Shown here piece by piece: positions 7,647-14,561 of a stretch of DNA of 24,612 nucleotides. Source of the stretch: Flavobacteriaceae bacterium. Lineage in GTDB: Bacteria > Bacteroidota > Bacteroidia > Flavobacteriales > Flavobacteriaceae. The translations under genes and the position numbers were made by a program. The DNA lies in NCBI GenBank assembly GCA_018608735.1, contig JABAYZ010000101.1, forward strand, positions 1 to 24,612, given 5' to 3'. Numbering within the stretch: position 1 is the first letter of the stretch; each line of letters begins with the position of its first letter. The notes beneath the pieces are model-generated. The model saw only the letters and a program-made list of their open reading frames with translations, was not told where the DNA came from and searched no databases.

Positions 7647-8546
7647 ATGAGCAAGAAAACCACCTATTTGTTGGGAATCGTATTCTCCATTATTATTGGA
7701 TGTATCCTTTACTGGTACTTCTGTTGTAATTGCTGTCAGAATACTACGAACAACATTAAAACAAACATTTCTAATACCACAGCTACCGTTTCTAAAAACT
7801 TAAATCCATTTTCGGTTTCTGGTGCTGACTTTGATATTGGGACTAATGAAAACTTCAATTTCAATACATCTGGCCACGCTGTTTTAACGCCTGTTCCTGA
7901 ATCCCTGAACGAGCCAATTGAAAAGCTAAAAAATCATCTATCTCAAAACCCCTCAAAAGTTTTAAAAGTAATAGGATACTTTAAAGACGAAGAATCCAAC
8001 TCCTCTAGTTTTGGAGATTTGGGAATGGCACGAGCCGAAGCAATTAAAAAGCAACTGAGTTCGAGAGGGATTTCAGTTGATAGAGTTCTGACTTCTGGAA
8101 TGATTAATGAAAGTATTAAAACTGACGGTTCTGGTATTCTACACGGCCCTTATACGCTTTTACTCACTGAAGATTCATCTAAGCAGGATCGCCTAAAAAA
8201 AGAGTTATTAAAATCCCCTACTTTAATGAATTTTGGATCTGGAAAACACGTAACATCTAACCTAACTTTGAAAGACACTGATCTTGGAGCACTGGCAAAT
8301 TACCTCAACTCCTATGAAGATAGTTCTTGCACCATTGTTGGGCATTGTGATAGCGACGGGTCAGACAAGTTTAATATGGAACTTGGACAACGTCGTGCCG
8401 ATTTCACTAGACGACAGTTATTAAAATTGAATGTAGACGGCAACAAAGTCAAAACGGCCTCAAAAGGAGAATCAGCTCCAATTGCGACCAACAGTACTGC
8501 TGCTGGAAAAGCTAAAAATAGAAGAACAGAACTAATTATTAATTAA
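7647..8546 (+). CDS. Membrane-anchored protein with two OmpA-like domains
   Basis: The protein has 299 residues. An N-terminal KK is followed by a hydrophobic segment at 7-26, then a Cys-rich stretch (FCCNCC, 25-30) and an Asn/Thr linker. Residues about 65-175 look like a degenerate OmpA-like domain (GHAVLTPV, VIGYFKDEE, ARAEAIKKQL). Residues about 193-299 form a second, better conserved one, with VGHCDSDGSDKFNMELGQRR around 231-250 and NRRTELIIN at the end. The Asp235 and Arg region is where OmpA_C domains bind diaminopimelate in peptidoglycan. Positive N-terminal charges predict a periplasmic C-terminus. IIGC at 16-19 resembles a lipobox, so a lipoprotein is an alternative, but hydrophobicity continues past Cys19. 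It lies 17 bp before the HHH gene, so an operon is likely. Confidence 0.85.
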   Translation: MSKKTTYLLGIVFSIIIGCILYWYFCCNCCQNTTNNIKTNISNTTATVSKNLNPFSVSGADFDIGTNENFNFNTSGHAVLTPVPESLNEPIEKLKNHLSQNPSKVLKVIGYFKDEESNSSSFGDLGMARAEAIKKQLSSRGISVDRVLTSGMINESIKTDGSGILHGPYTLLLTEDSSKQDRLKKELLKSPTLMNFGSGKHVTSNLTLKDTDLGALANYLNSYEDSSCTIVGHCDSDGSDKFNMELGQRRADFTRRQLLKLNVDGNKVKTASKGESAPIATNSTAAGKAKNRRTELIIN

Positions 8547-8563
8547 CTAAAAAATAAAACATT

Positions 8564-9073
8564 ATGAACTGGTGTATACTAATCCCTTTAATCGTTGGAC
8601 TATTATCTGCGTTATTCGGCTACCTTCTAGGTCGCTTATTTAACAAACAGAACAACTGTAAAAATTGTGCTGAATATAAATCGCAAATTAAACACCTTGA
8701 AGCAGAACTTAAAGCCTGCAAGAACAAAGAAACAAATACGGGGGCGGCTTTTACAAGAGCGGGGGCTGCCGGATCATTATTTAATGCAGCCTTGGCTAAA
8801 AGTGTCTTTGGAAGACCTATTAAAGAAAATGACCTGACAGTTATTGAGGGAATTGGACCAAAAATTCAACAACTATTTCACAACAATGGCGTTAGAAGCT
8901 GGAAAGCTTTGGCGGATTGTAACATTGAAAGATGTCAAAAAATCTTAGATAGTGGTGGAGAAGCCTTTAAGTTGCATGTTCCAGGAACATGGCCAAAACA
9001 AGCCCGCTTAGCATACGACGGAAAGTGGGAAAAATTGTTGGAATGGCAAGACGAATTAGATGGTGGAAAATAA
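8564..9073 (+). CDS. Membrane-anchored helix-hairpin-helix domain protein
   Basis: The protein has 169 residues. A hydrophobic helix at 4-23 has no charge before it, while R24 and K28 follow, so the positive-inside rule puts the rest in the cytoplasm. A short coiled-coil-like stretch (36-54, with CKNC at 32-35) and an Ala/Gly linker lead to an HHH motif at 90-118 (DLTVIEGIGPKIQQLF). The ending TWPKQARLAYDGKWEKL...LDGG is a tail I recognise from other bacterial HHH proteins. HHH motifs bind DNA non-specifically through the backbone, although some such modules mediate protein contacts. The gene follows the OmpA-like gene by 17 bp. A cytoplasmic HHH tethered beside a periplasmic peptidoglycan binder is the notable point; no function is assigned. 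Confidence 0.8.
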   Translation: MNWCILIPLIVGLLSALFGYLLGRLFNKQNNCKNCAEYKSQIKHLEAELKACKNKETNTGAAFTRAGAAGSLFNAALAKSVFGRPIKENDLTVIEGIGPKIQQLFHNNGVRSWKALADCNIERCQKILDSGGEAFKLHVPGTWPKQARLAYDGKWEKLLEWQDELDGGK

Positions 9074-9124
9074 ATTAATACTATAGTTACCTGTTGTGCA
9101 TTTTGAATCTAAAAACACCATTTA

Positions 9125-9171
9125 ACGTCAGTTCGAGTGATTTTGAGGTACGAAAAATTGTATCGAGAACT
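9125..9171. repeat. Palindromic intergenic repeat-like element
   Basis: The element runs from ACGTCAGTTCGAG to TATCGAGAACT. Its ends AGTTC and GAACT are complementary, with TTCGAG/TCGAGAA echoing inside and TAC/GTA near the centre. From memory, elements reading 'GTCAGTTCGAG...TCGAGAACT' are scattered between genes in many flavobacterial genomes. A genome-wide count was not possible here, and only one copy lies in this window. Confidence 0.4.
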
Positions 9172-9206
9172 AAATTTCTGATATACAATCCGTAAACCAT
9201 TTAAAA

Positions 9207-9326
9207 TGAAAAAGAAACAGGCGGGTGTCTGGATCTGATGCTTGGAAAGTGTATATGCGCCGACAAACGAATACCATTAATTACTATGACGAGCTTTTGG
9301 CACAAGGCATTACGTTTGATTTGTAA
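9207..9326 (+). pseudogene. Relic of a second ALDH7 C-terminus
   Basis: From TGAAAAAGAAACAGG to the stop TTGTAA this stretch aligns with the last 130 bp of the intact ALDH gene (7396-7525). A 7-nt deletion after EKETGG shifts the frame. After that, 30 of 32 aligned residues are identical (SGSDAWKVYMRRQTNTINY, then DEL and LAQGI), with one codon missing. At least ten differences are silent third-base changes, so the copy descends from a gene that was once under selection rather than from a recent duplication. Nothing recognisable from the rest of the enzyme precedes it. It lies 1.8 kb from the intact 3' end, with the OmpA/HHH pair in between. Confidence 0.88.
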
Positions 9327-9392
9327 CTTCAGGTTTACAAAGAAACGTTCAACTATTCAATGACAAAAGCCGCCTATAGAAGAACTACAAAC

Positions 9393-9422
9393 AGGAGGTG
9401 TAGAGCTTGGTTCTTACCTCCT
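9393..9422. repeat. 7-bp inverted repeat in the decayed gap
   Basis: AGGAGGT (9393-9399) and ACCTCCT (9416-9422) are complementary across a 16-nt spacer. There is no T-run after it and no adjacent gene it obviously serves. Confidence 0.3.
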
Positions 9423-9543
9423 TACGAATCTTGACAGTTGTCGGGACGCAGAACTTTCTATTACGTTTTTTATTTACTAAATTAGGTGCTTAAATCACTC
9501 AACTGATCTTATACCATCCGTTAGTCATTTAAATAAATTAACT

Positions 9544-9551
9544 TATTTTTG
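9544..9551 (+). promoter_or_regulatory. Putative -7 element of the sigma factor gene
   Basis: TATTTTTG matches TAnnTTTG exactly, 19 nt before the ATG at 9571. A TTA (9521-9523) stands 20 nt upstream where TTG is expected. Confidence 0.45.
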
Positions 9552-9570
9552 TGTTAGAACTATAAAATAG

Positions 9571-10134
9571 ATGACCCCAAATCATAAATTAAATCCAAAT
9601 AACTGGATAAAACTGTATTCTGATTACCTATTCAATTACACTATTTTACGTGTAAATGACAGGGAAATAGCTCAGGATTTAGTGTCAGAAACATTTCTAT
9701 CTGGCTTAAAATCAATTGTAAACTTTAAAGGTAAAGCAAGCGAGCGTACATGGCTAACTTCTATTCTAAAACGAAAAATTATTGACCACTACCGAAAAAT
9801 AAATTCAAATAAAGGAAAGGCTGTGGTTAAAATGCATTATAAAAATACTTCGGAGTTCGAAGGGGATTGGCTAGAGGAACGGGTAGCAGATTCTTTTGAT
9901 AAAACCGCAGAGGGTATTATAGAAAACTCCGAGCTAGGAGATGCTATTTATCATTGTATAAGCAAGTTACCAGAAAAACAAGCTCAGATTTTTAAAATGA
10001 AAACGATCATAGGCTATGAAACCGAAGTCATTTGTAATGAATTGGATATTACTTCGTCTAATCTATGGGTGCAAATACACAGAGCAAGAACCGCTCTCGC
10101 AGCCTGTTTAGAGAAAAATTGGTTTAAAGCATGA
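9571..10134 (+). CDS. ECF-type RNA polymerase sigma factor
   Basis: This 187-residue sigma-70 family protein of the extracytoplasmic-function type carries only regions 2 and 4. Region 2 covers about residues 10-77 (AQDLVSETFLSGLKS, then RTWLTSILKRKIIDHYRK, the core- and -10-binding helices). Region 4 covers about 122-180 (LPEKQAQIFKMK, then the helix-turn-helix ending in NLWVQIHRARTALAACL). The linker 78-120 is rather long and charged. Such factors redirect RNA polymerase to a small regulon. The next gene starts inside its stop codon (ATGA overlap), the classic arrangement for a sigma/anti-sigma pair. The target promoters and the signal cannot be told from the sequence. Confidence 0.93.
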   Translation: MTPNHKLNPNNWIKLYSDYLFNYTILRVNDREIAQDLVSETFLSGLKSIVNFKGKASERTWLTSILKRKIIDHYRKINSNKGKAVVKMHYKNTSEFEGDWLEERVADSFDKTAEGIIENSELGDAIYHCISKLPEKQAQIFKMKTIIGYETEVICNELDITSSNLWVQIHRARTALAACLEKNWFKA

Positions 10135-10379
10135 AAAAACTATTCATAAGTCACGAGCAAGCAAAACACATCTGTGATAAAAGACAGTATGATGAAGCAA
10201 CATTCCCAGAGCGTGTCAAGCTAAGCATTCGAATTGCTTGGTGCAGACTTACAAAGGCTTATTCTAAGAAAAATAATGAACTGACAAGTACTATTAAGCA
10301 GGCTGATATGAGTTGCCTTAATCAAACTGAGCGCGAAAAATTACAACACCAATTTGAAAAAGAGCTTCGTAAACTTTAA
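10131..10379 (+). CDS. Small putative anti-sigma (degenerate zf-HC2-like) protein
   Basis: The protein has 82 residues, is basic, and overlaps the sigma factor stop by 4 nt, so it is translationally coupled. It has no membrane segment. Residues 7-45 (SHEQAKHICDKRQYDEA..., then RVKLSIRIAWCRLTKAYSKK) follow the layout of short zinc-binding anti-sigma proteins of Bacteroidota, in which a Cys/His pair precedes a helix ending in CxxC. Here the pattern is incomplete: His8, His13 and Cys15 are present, but the second Cys of CxxC is replaced (CRLT). It may be a zinc-independent variant or a different partner. Position is the stronger argument; sequence alone would be weak. Confidence 0.6.
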   Translation: MKKLFISHEQAKHICDKRQYDEATFPERVKLSIRIAWCRLTKAYSKKNNELTSTIKQADMSCLNQTEREKLQHQFEKELRKL

Positions 10380-10436
10380 GTCCCCAATAAAAACAGTAAA
10401 AAACTTACCACAAATAAAACTACTCCGCTAACGCCC

Positions 10437-11576
10437 CTAGCTATACTTCGCTTTCCTTAAAATCCGCATACTTTCTTTGTAGAGCGCATACATGGCGTCA
10501 CTATGTTTATAAAACAATGGCTTAGATTCCCGTAACTGCGTCAACGCCGCCTCAATCCCGTTAAAATAACAAATCAAATACGTCGCAGGAACATTTTTCA
10601 AATCTTTGAGCTGCACCGCCGTAAGCGGTTTACCCAGTTTCAAGCGGTCCATAAGCGCGTTGTTCGCATTAAAAATATGATGCAGAATTTTTTTATCGTA
10701 TTGAGGCGGTTTAAAAAGCAATTGAGAATCGATATTATAAAGCGCATTGTTCCCAAAAGTAATGGTCGTTTTTTCCAATTGAAAATAGGTGTTTTGTCCG
10801 TTGAGGCCAAGGTTTACGTATTCAATAATTTTAAAAGAATCATTGTCATAAGAAATCTCTACAGCATCCAAAGTCGAGTAAAACAACCGCACTTGCTCGT
10901 TAATCAAAGCAATATCCACCCGTGAATAAAACGTTTGATTGTTAATGATCTTTTTTTGTCCAGACCAACACATCACAAAATACTCTTTAAAAACCTTATA
11001 TGTTGGCTCATAATCCTTCCGTTGTGCCATAAAATCAAACACCCCATCCAAAGTATATTGTATGTTGTTTTGGGAATGCGCCTCAATAGAGGCGACGATT
11101 TCAGAATTGGAATCTGTCAATTCAATATCAAACACCTTAGGCATGCTCATACTGCCTTCCCTAAAAAACACATTACCGCCATAATACTTCCATATATTTT
11201 TACGAAGTGAGGTAACCTCTTGAGGGTCTTTGGGCCGGATCGTCACCAACCCTACCACCTTGTCGTCATTTAGGTGTGGAAACGGAATGTTTTCATATTG
11301 AATCACAGGAGGGTGACTCAAATAGGCATTAACAAGATTTTGAATTTTACTATCATCAAAAAAATCAACCCCAACAATGTGACTGTACTGATCATCCACT
11401 CCAATTACGATGTAAGAATTGTTGTTCGGATTACTATTGGATAGCGCACAAATATGTTTCAAAAACTTTGCTTTACCCTCCTTGCTGCTAATGTTAATTT
11501 TTAACTTTTTATCATAAAAACTACTTTCGTCATTATGCGCGAGTAGATTTTTGATAAGCAGTCGTTTATTAATCAT
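10437..11576 (-). CDS. AlbA_2 (Schlafen-type) domain protein
   Basis: The protein has 379 residues. The N-terminal 140 or so fit the AlbA_2 domain: an acidic ES start (NDESSFYDKKLKINIS), FLKHICALSNS near 38-48, YIVIGVDD near 55-62, then GVDFFDD and a helix ending LSHPPV. The family was long annotated as 'divergent AAA-4 ATP-binding' and is related to the Schlafen core, some members of which are RNases; the activity of bacterial members is largely unknown. The C-terminal 230 residues, rich in aromatic and charged residues, match nothing I recognise. It follows the aldo/keto reductase by 11 bp on the same strand and is probably co-transcribed. It lacks the helix-turn-helix often found downstream of AlbA_2 in transcription regulators. 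Confidence 0.72.
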   Translation of the reverse strand: MINKRLLIKNLLAHNDESSFYDKKLKINISSKEGKAKFLKHICALSNSNPNNNSYIVIGVDDQYSHIVGVDFFDDSKIQNLVNAYLSHPPVIQYENIPFPHLNDDKVVGLVTIRPKDPQEVTSLRKNIWKYYGGNVFFREGSMSMPKVFDIELTDSNSEIVASIEAHSQNNIQYTLDGVFDFMAQRKDYEPTYKVFKEYFVMCWSGQKKIINNQTFYSRVDIALINEQVRLFYSTLDAVEISYDNDSFKIIEYVNLGLNGQNTYFQLEKTTITFGNNALYNIDSQLLFKPPQYDKKILHHIFNANNALMDRLKLGKPLTAVQLKDLKNVPATYLICYFNGIEAALTQLRESKPLFYKHSDAMYALYKESMRILRKAKYS

Positions 11577-11587
11577 TGTATAGTGTT

Positions 11588-12463
11588 TTAAGGGACTTCA
11601 TAGCCTTGGCTAGCCTCCAATATTCTGAACCAATCTTCCGTTGTTAAGGCAATTGAAACCGCGCCTACAGATGCTTCGATACGTTTTAAGTTTGTAGTTC
11701 CAATAACAGGATGAACTCCAGATGGATGTTTTAGAATCCACGCCAATAACAGCTGATCGGAACTGGCATTATAGGTCGTCGACAACCCTTCTAACACCTC
11801 TAAAACACGTTTCTTTTGAGGTGTCGTTTCAAGGCTAAATATATGACCTAAAGGCGCCCATGCCATAGGTATTATTTTATGTGTTAACATCTGGTCTAAA
11901 CTGCCATCAAATAAGGCTTGGTGCTGCACCGCAGAAAATTCAATTTGATTCACGTCTACCGCCGCTTCTTTAGAAAGCAGGTCGACTTGTGACGGGGTGA
12001 AATTAGACACCCCAAAATTAATTATTTTACCCTCTTTTTTCAACTGATGAACCGCTTCCATCACCTCATTTGGGTCCATCAATGGACTAGGGCGATGGAT
12101 TAAAAGCGCATCTAAATACTCTGTTTTTAAATGCTTCAGAGATGCCTCTGCAGACGAAATGATATACGCTTTAGAGCAGTCGTAATGCTTGACGGTATTT
12201 GGACGATTTGAGCCTGTCAATTGAATGCCACATTTAGAAATAAATTGAACCGCCGATCGTGAAATATCTGTTCTGGAAAACGCATCACCAAAAGCTGATT
12301 CCAAAGTATAACCGCCATAAATATCGGCATGGTCAAAAGAGGTAATCCCTAAATCAACTGTGTTTTCAATCAGCCGTTGCATCTCATAAAAATTAAAGTT
12401 TTTACCCCAAGCTCCCCAAGACATCGTGCCAGAAATAAGTTTTGAAAATTGTGATTCAATCAT
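11588..12463 (-). CDS. Aldo/keto reductase (YdhF-like)
   Basis: This 291-residue NADPH-dependent oxidoreductase of the aldo/keto reductase superfamily is a TIM barrel. The catalytic tetrad is visible: Asp44 and Tyr49 in FDHADIYGGY, Lys77 in ISKCG and His123 in LLIHRPS. The motifs GKIINFGVSNF, PMAWAPLG and PVIGTTNLKRIEAS are barrel strands and the cofactor phosphate loop. The early GTMSWGAWG and the overall pattern resemble E. coli YdhF, whose physiological substrate is unknown. It heads a two-gene minus-strand unit with the AlbA_2 gene and is divergent from moxR. I found no good promoter match; a TATTGTTTG lies 29 nt upstream. Confidence 0.9.
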   Translation of the reverse strand: MIESQFSKLISGTMSWGAWGKNFNFYEMQRLIENTVDLGITSFDHADIYGGYTLESAFGDAFSRTDISRSAVQFISKCGIQLTGSNRPNTVKHYDCSKAYIISSAEASLKHLKTEYLDALLIHRPSPLMDPNEVMEAVHQLKKEGKIINFGVSNFTPSQVDLLSKEAAVDVNQIEFSAVQHQALFDGSLDQMLTHKIIPMAWAPLGHIFSLETTPQKKRVLEVLEGLSTTYNASSDQLLLAWILKHPSGVHPVIGTTNLKRIEASVGAVSIALTTEDWFRILEASQGYEVP

Positions 12464-12622
12464 TTATAACTATTTTGAGGTTTAAAATTAACAAACAATA
12501 GTTTATAAGGCCCTAAAATCAGTGTAAGTTTTAACCAATTATTAACAGGGCGAACGGAAATATTTTAACAAATTGCGTAACTGAAAATAATTGACCCGAA
12601 AATCTTTATTTAAATTATCACA

Positions 12623-13627
12623 ATGGAAGAACACAATACGACAATTGACATTCAGTCAATAAATAAGAAAATTGAAAAAGAAAGTGCTTTTGTAGACTTG
12701 CTTACTCTAGAAATGGGCAAAGTAATCGTTGGGCAAAAACACATGGTAGAGCGCTTACTTATTGGGCTTTTAGGCCAAGGTCATATTCTTTTAGAGGGGG
12801 TTCCTGGACTCGCCAAAACACTTGCTATCAATACCTTATCTCAAGCCGTTGCAGGGAGTTTTAGTCGGATTCAATTTACGCCAGACCTCTTACCTGCAGA
12901 TGTTGTAGGAACAATGATTTACAATATTAAAGCCAATGACTTTACCATAAAAAAGGGGCCGATTTTCGCCAACTTTGTACTCGCAGATGAAATCAACCGT
13001 GCTCCGGCTAAAGTACAGTCGGCACTGTTAGAGGCTATGCAAGAAAAACAAGTCACCATTGGAGATGAAACCTTTATTTTAGACAAACCTTTCCTAGTCA
13101 TGGCCACTCAAAATCCTGTGGAACAAGAAGGGACCTACCCACTTCCTGAAGCACAAGTCGATCGATTCATGTTAAAAACAATCATTGACTATCCAAAAAT
13201 TGAAGACGAACAACTGATCGTGAGAGCAAACCTAAAAGGCGCGTTCGATAAAATAAAACCTGTCGTAACTGTCGAGCAAATTTTAAGCGCTCAAGCAGCA
13301 GTTAGAGACGTTTATATGGATGAAAAAATTGAAAAATACATTCTGGACATTGTATTTGCAACGCGTTATCCAGAAAAATACCGCTTAGCAGAGCTCAAAC
13401 CGTTAATTTCTTTTGGAGCCTCTCCTAGGGGAAGTATCAACCTGGCAACAGCTGCAAAATGCTATGCCTTTATAAAACGTCGTGGCTATGTCATTCCCGA
13501 AGATGTCCGCGCAATCGTTTATGACGTACTGCGTCATCGTATCGGTATTACATATGAAGCAGAAGCAGAAAATGTAACATCAGAAGACATTATCAGTAAA
13601 ATTGTCAATGTCATTGAGGTGCCTTAA
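12623..13627 (+). CDS. moxR: MoxR-family AAA+ ATPase
   Basis: This 334-residue ATPase has Walker A GVPGLAKT at 59-66, Walker B VLADEIN at 119-125, sensor 1 in ATQNPVEQEG at 161-170 and a conserved QVDRFM at 178-183, where the arginine-finger region lies. MoxR proteins are hexameric chaperone-like ATPases that act on von Willebrand factor A (VWA) proteins. The whole downstream operon (DUF58, BatA, BatB) supplies such partners. It is first in the operon, 60 bp before the DUF58 gene, with a 159-bp divergent region before it in which I could not identify a clear promoter. The start at 12623 gives the usual short N-terminal helix before the AAA core. Confidence 0.96.
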   Translation: MEEHNTTIDIQSINKKIEKESAFVDLLTLEMGKVIVGQKHMVERLLIGLLGQGHILLEGVPGLAKTLAINTLSQAVAGSFSRIQFTPDLLPADVVGTMIYNIKANDFTIKKGPIFANFVLADEINRAPAKVQSALLEAMQEKQVTIGDETFILDKPFLVMATQNPVEQEGTYPLPEAQVDRFMLKTIIDYPKIEDEQLIVRANLKGAFDKIKPVVTVEQILSAQAAVRDVYMDEKIEKYILDIVFATRYPEKYRLAELKPLISFGASPRGSINLATAAKCYAFIKRRGYVIPEDVRAIVYDVLRHRIGITYEAEAENVTSEDIISKIVNVIEVP

Positions 13628-13687
13628 TTCGTAGTGACTTTATGGTTTGATTCACAAATCTCACACAACTAATAGCACACTTATCAA

Positions 13688-14554
13688 ATGGATACCAAGG
13701 AATTACTAAAAAAAGTTCGAAAAATAGAGATCAAAACACGGCGGTTGTCCGACCATGTTTTTGGGGGCGAGTACCACTCGACTTTCAAAGGGCGTGGTAT
13801 GACTTTTTCCGAAGTGAGACCCTATCAATATGGTGATGATGTGCGAAATATTGACTGGAATGTCACCGCGCGTTGCAACGCGCCACACATTAAAGTTTTC
13901 GAAGAAGAACGCGAGCTCACAATGATGCTGATGGTCGATGTATCGGGCTCTAAACTTTTTGGAACTGAAGTACAATTTAAAAATGAAATCGTAACTGAAA
14001 TTGCCGCAACGCTGGCGTTTTCGGCAACACAAAATAATGATAAAATTGGTCTGATTTTGTTCTCCGACGGCATTGAACTGTATATTCCACCAAAAAAAGG
14101 ACGTTCACATGTCTTAAGAATTATTAGAGAATTGATTGAATTTAAACCTAAAAGTAAGCTCACAAATGTTGCTGAGGCACTTAAATTCTTATCCAATGTA
14201 ATGAAAAAGAAAGCCATTGTGTTTTTACTTTCTGATTTTATGACCGAGGACTACCAACATAATTTAAAAATTGCCTCTGGAAAACATGACATTACTGGCA
14301 TCCGTGTCTATGACAAATACGAAGCTGAAATTCCAAATTTGGGAATGGTACAAATGCATGATCAAGAAACCGGGGCTTCGTTTTTGGTCAATACTACCTC
14401 AAAAACAGTTCGTAAAAACTACCAAGCCAATTATCAAAACAAAGTGGGGTACTTTTCTGATAGCTTTAAAAAATCTGGTGCAGGAGCACTCGATTGCAGA
14501 GTAGATGAAGGTTATGTGAAAAAATTATTAGGCTATTTTAAACAACGTGGATAA
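13688..14554 (+). CDS. DUF58 family protein (VWA-like)
   Basis: This 288-residue cytoplasmic protein has the DUF58 signature from about residue 34 to 60 (STFKGRGMTFSEVRPYQYGD, then RNIDWNVTAR). A VWA-like fold follows, whose MIDAS-type DxSxS is seen as DVSGS starting at Asp84. ILFSDGIELYIPPKKGR and VFLLSDFM correspond to later strands. DUF58 genes follow moxR in many bacteria and their products are taken to be substrates or partners of the ATPase, but no biochemical role is established. The stop at 14552-14554 lies 7 nt before the preferred start of the next gene. Confidence 0.93.
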   Translation: MDTKELLKKVRKIEIKTRRLSDHVFGGEYHSTFKGRGMTFSEVRPYQYGDDVRNIDWNVTARCNAPHIKVFEEERELTMMLMVDVSGSKLFGTEVQFKNEIVTEIAATLAFSATQNNDKIGLILFSDGIELYIPPKKGRSHVLRIIRELIEFKPKSKLTNVAEALKFLSNVMKKKAIVFLLSDFMTEDYQHNLKIASGKHDITGIRVYDKYEAEIPNLGMVQMHDQETGASFLVNTTSKTVRKNYQANYQNKVGYFSDSFKKSGAGALDCRVDEGYVKKLLGYFKQRG

Positions 14555-14561
14555 GCATTAC

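Larger units (their letters stand above)
9074..9570. other. 497-bp stretch without an intact gene
   Basis: This gap holds, in order, a palindromic repeat-like element (9125-9171), a relic of an ALDH7 C-terminus (9207-9326), a 38-codon open stretch with no recognisable product (9364-9477) that contains a 7-bp inverted repeat (9393-9399 and 9416-9422), and the promoter of the sigma factor gene. The mixture suggests a decayed region. Confidence 0.75.

Noticed and set aside
9364..9477. A 38-codon open stretch reading QKPPIEELQTGGVELGSY and onwards to a TAA at 9478.
   Set aside because: It has no start codon after the preceding stop, is short, and matches nothing I recognise. It may be a gene remnant, but it is not separable from chance.
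10437..12463. The AlbA_2 gene and its neighbour as a phage-defence island.
   Set aside because: There is no nuclease, helicase, integrase or other defence gene nearby, and the partner is an ordinary aldo/keto reductase.
14547..14561. GTG start for the extra Bat-operon protein, overlapping the DUF58 stop.
   Set aside because: ATG 14562 gives a shorter leader to the signal peptide and is a standard start; the GTG remains possible because overlaps are common in this operon.
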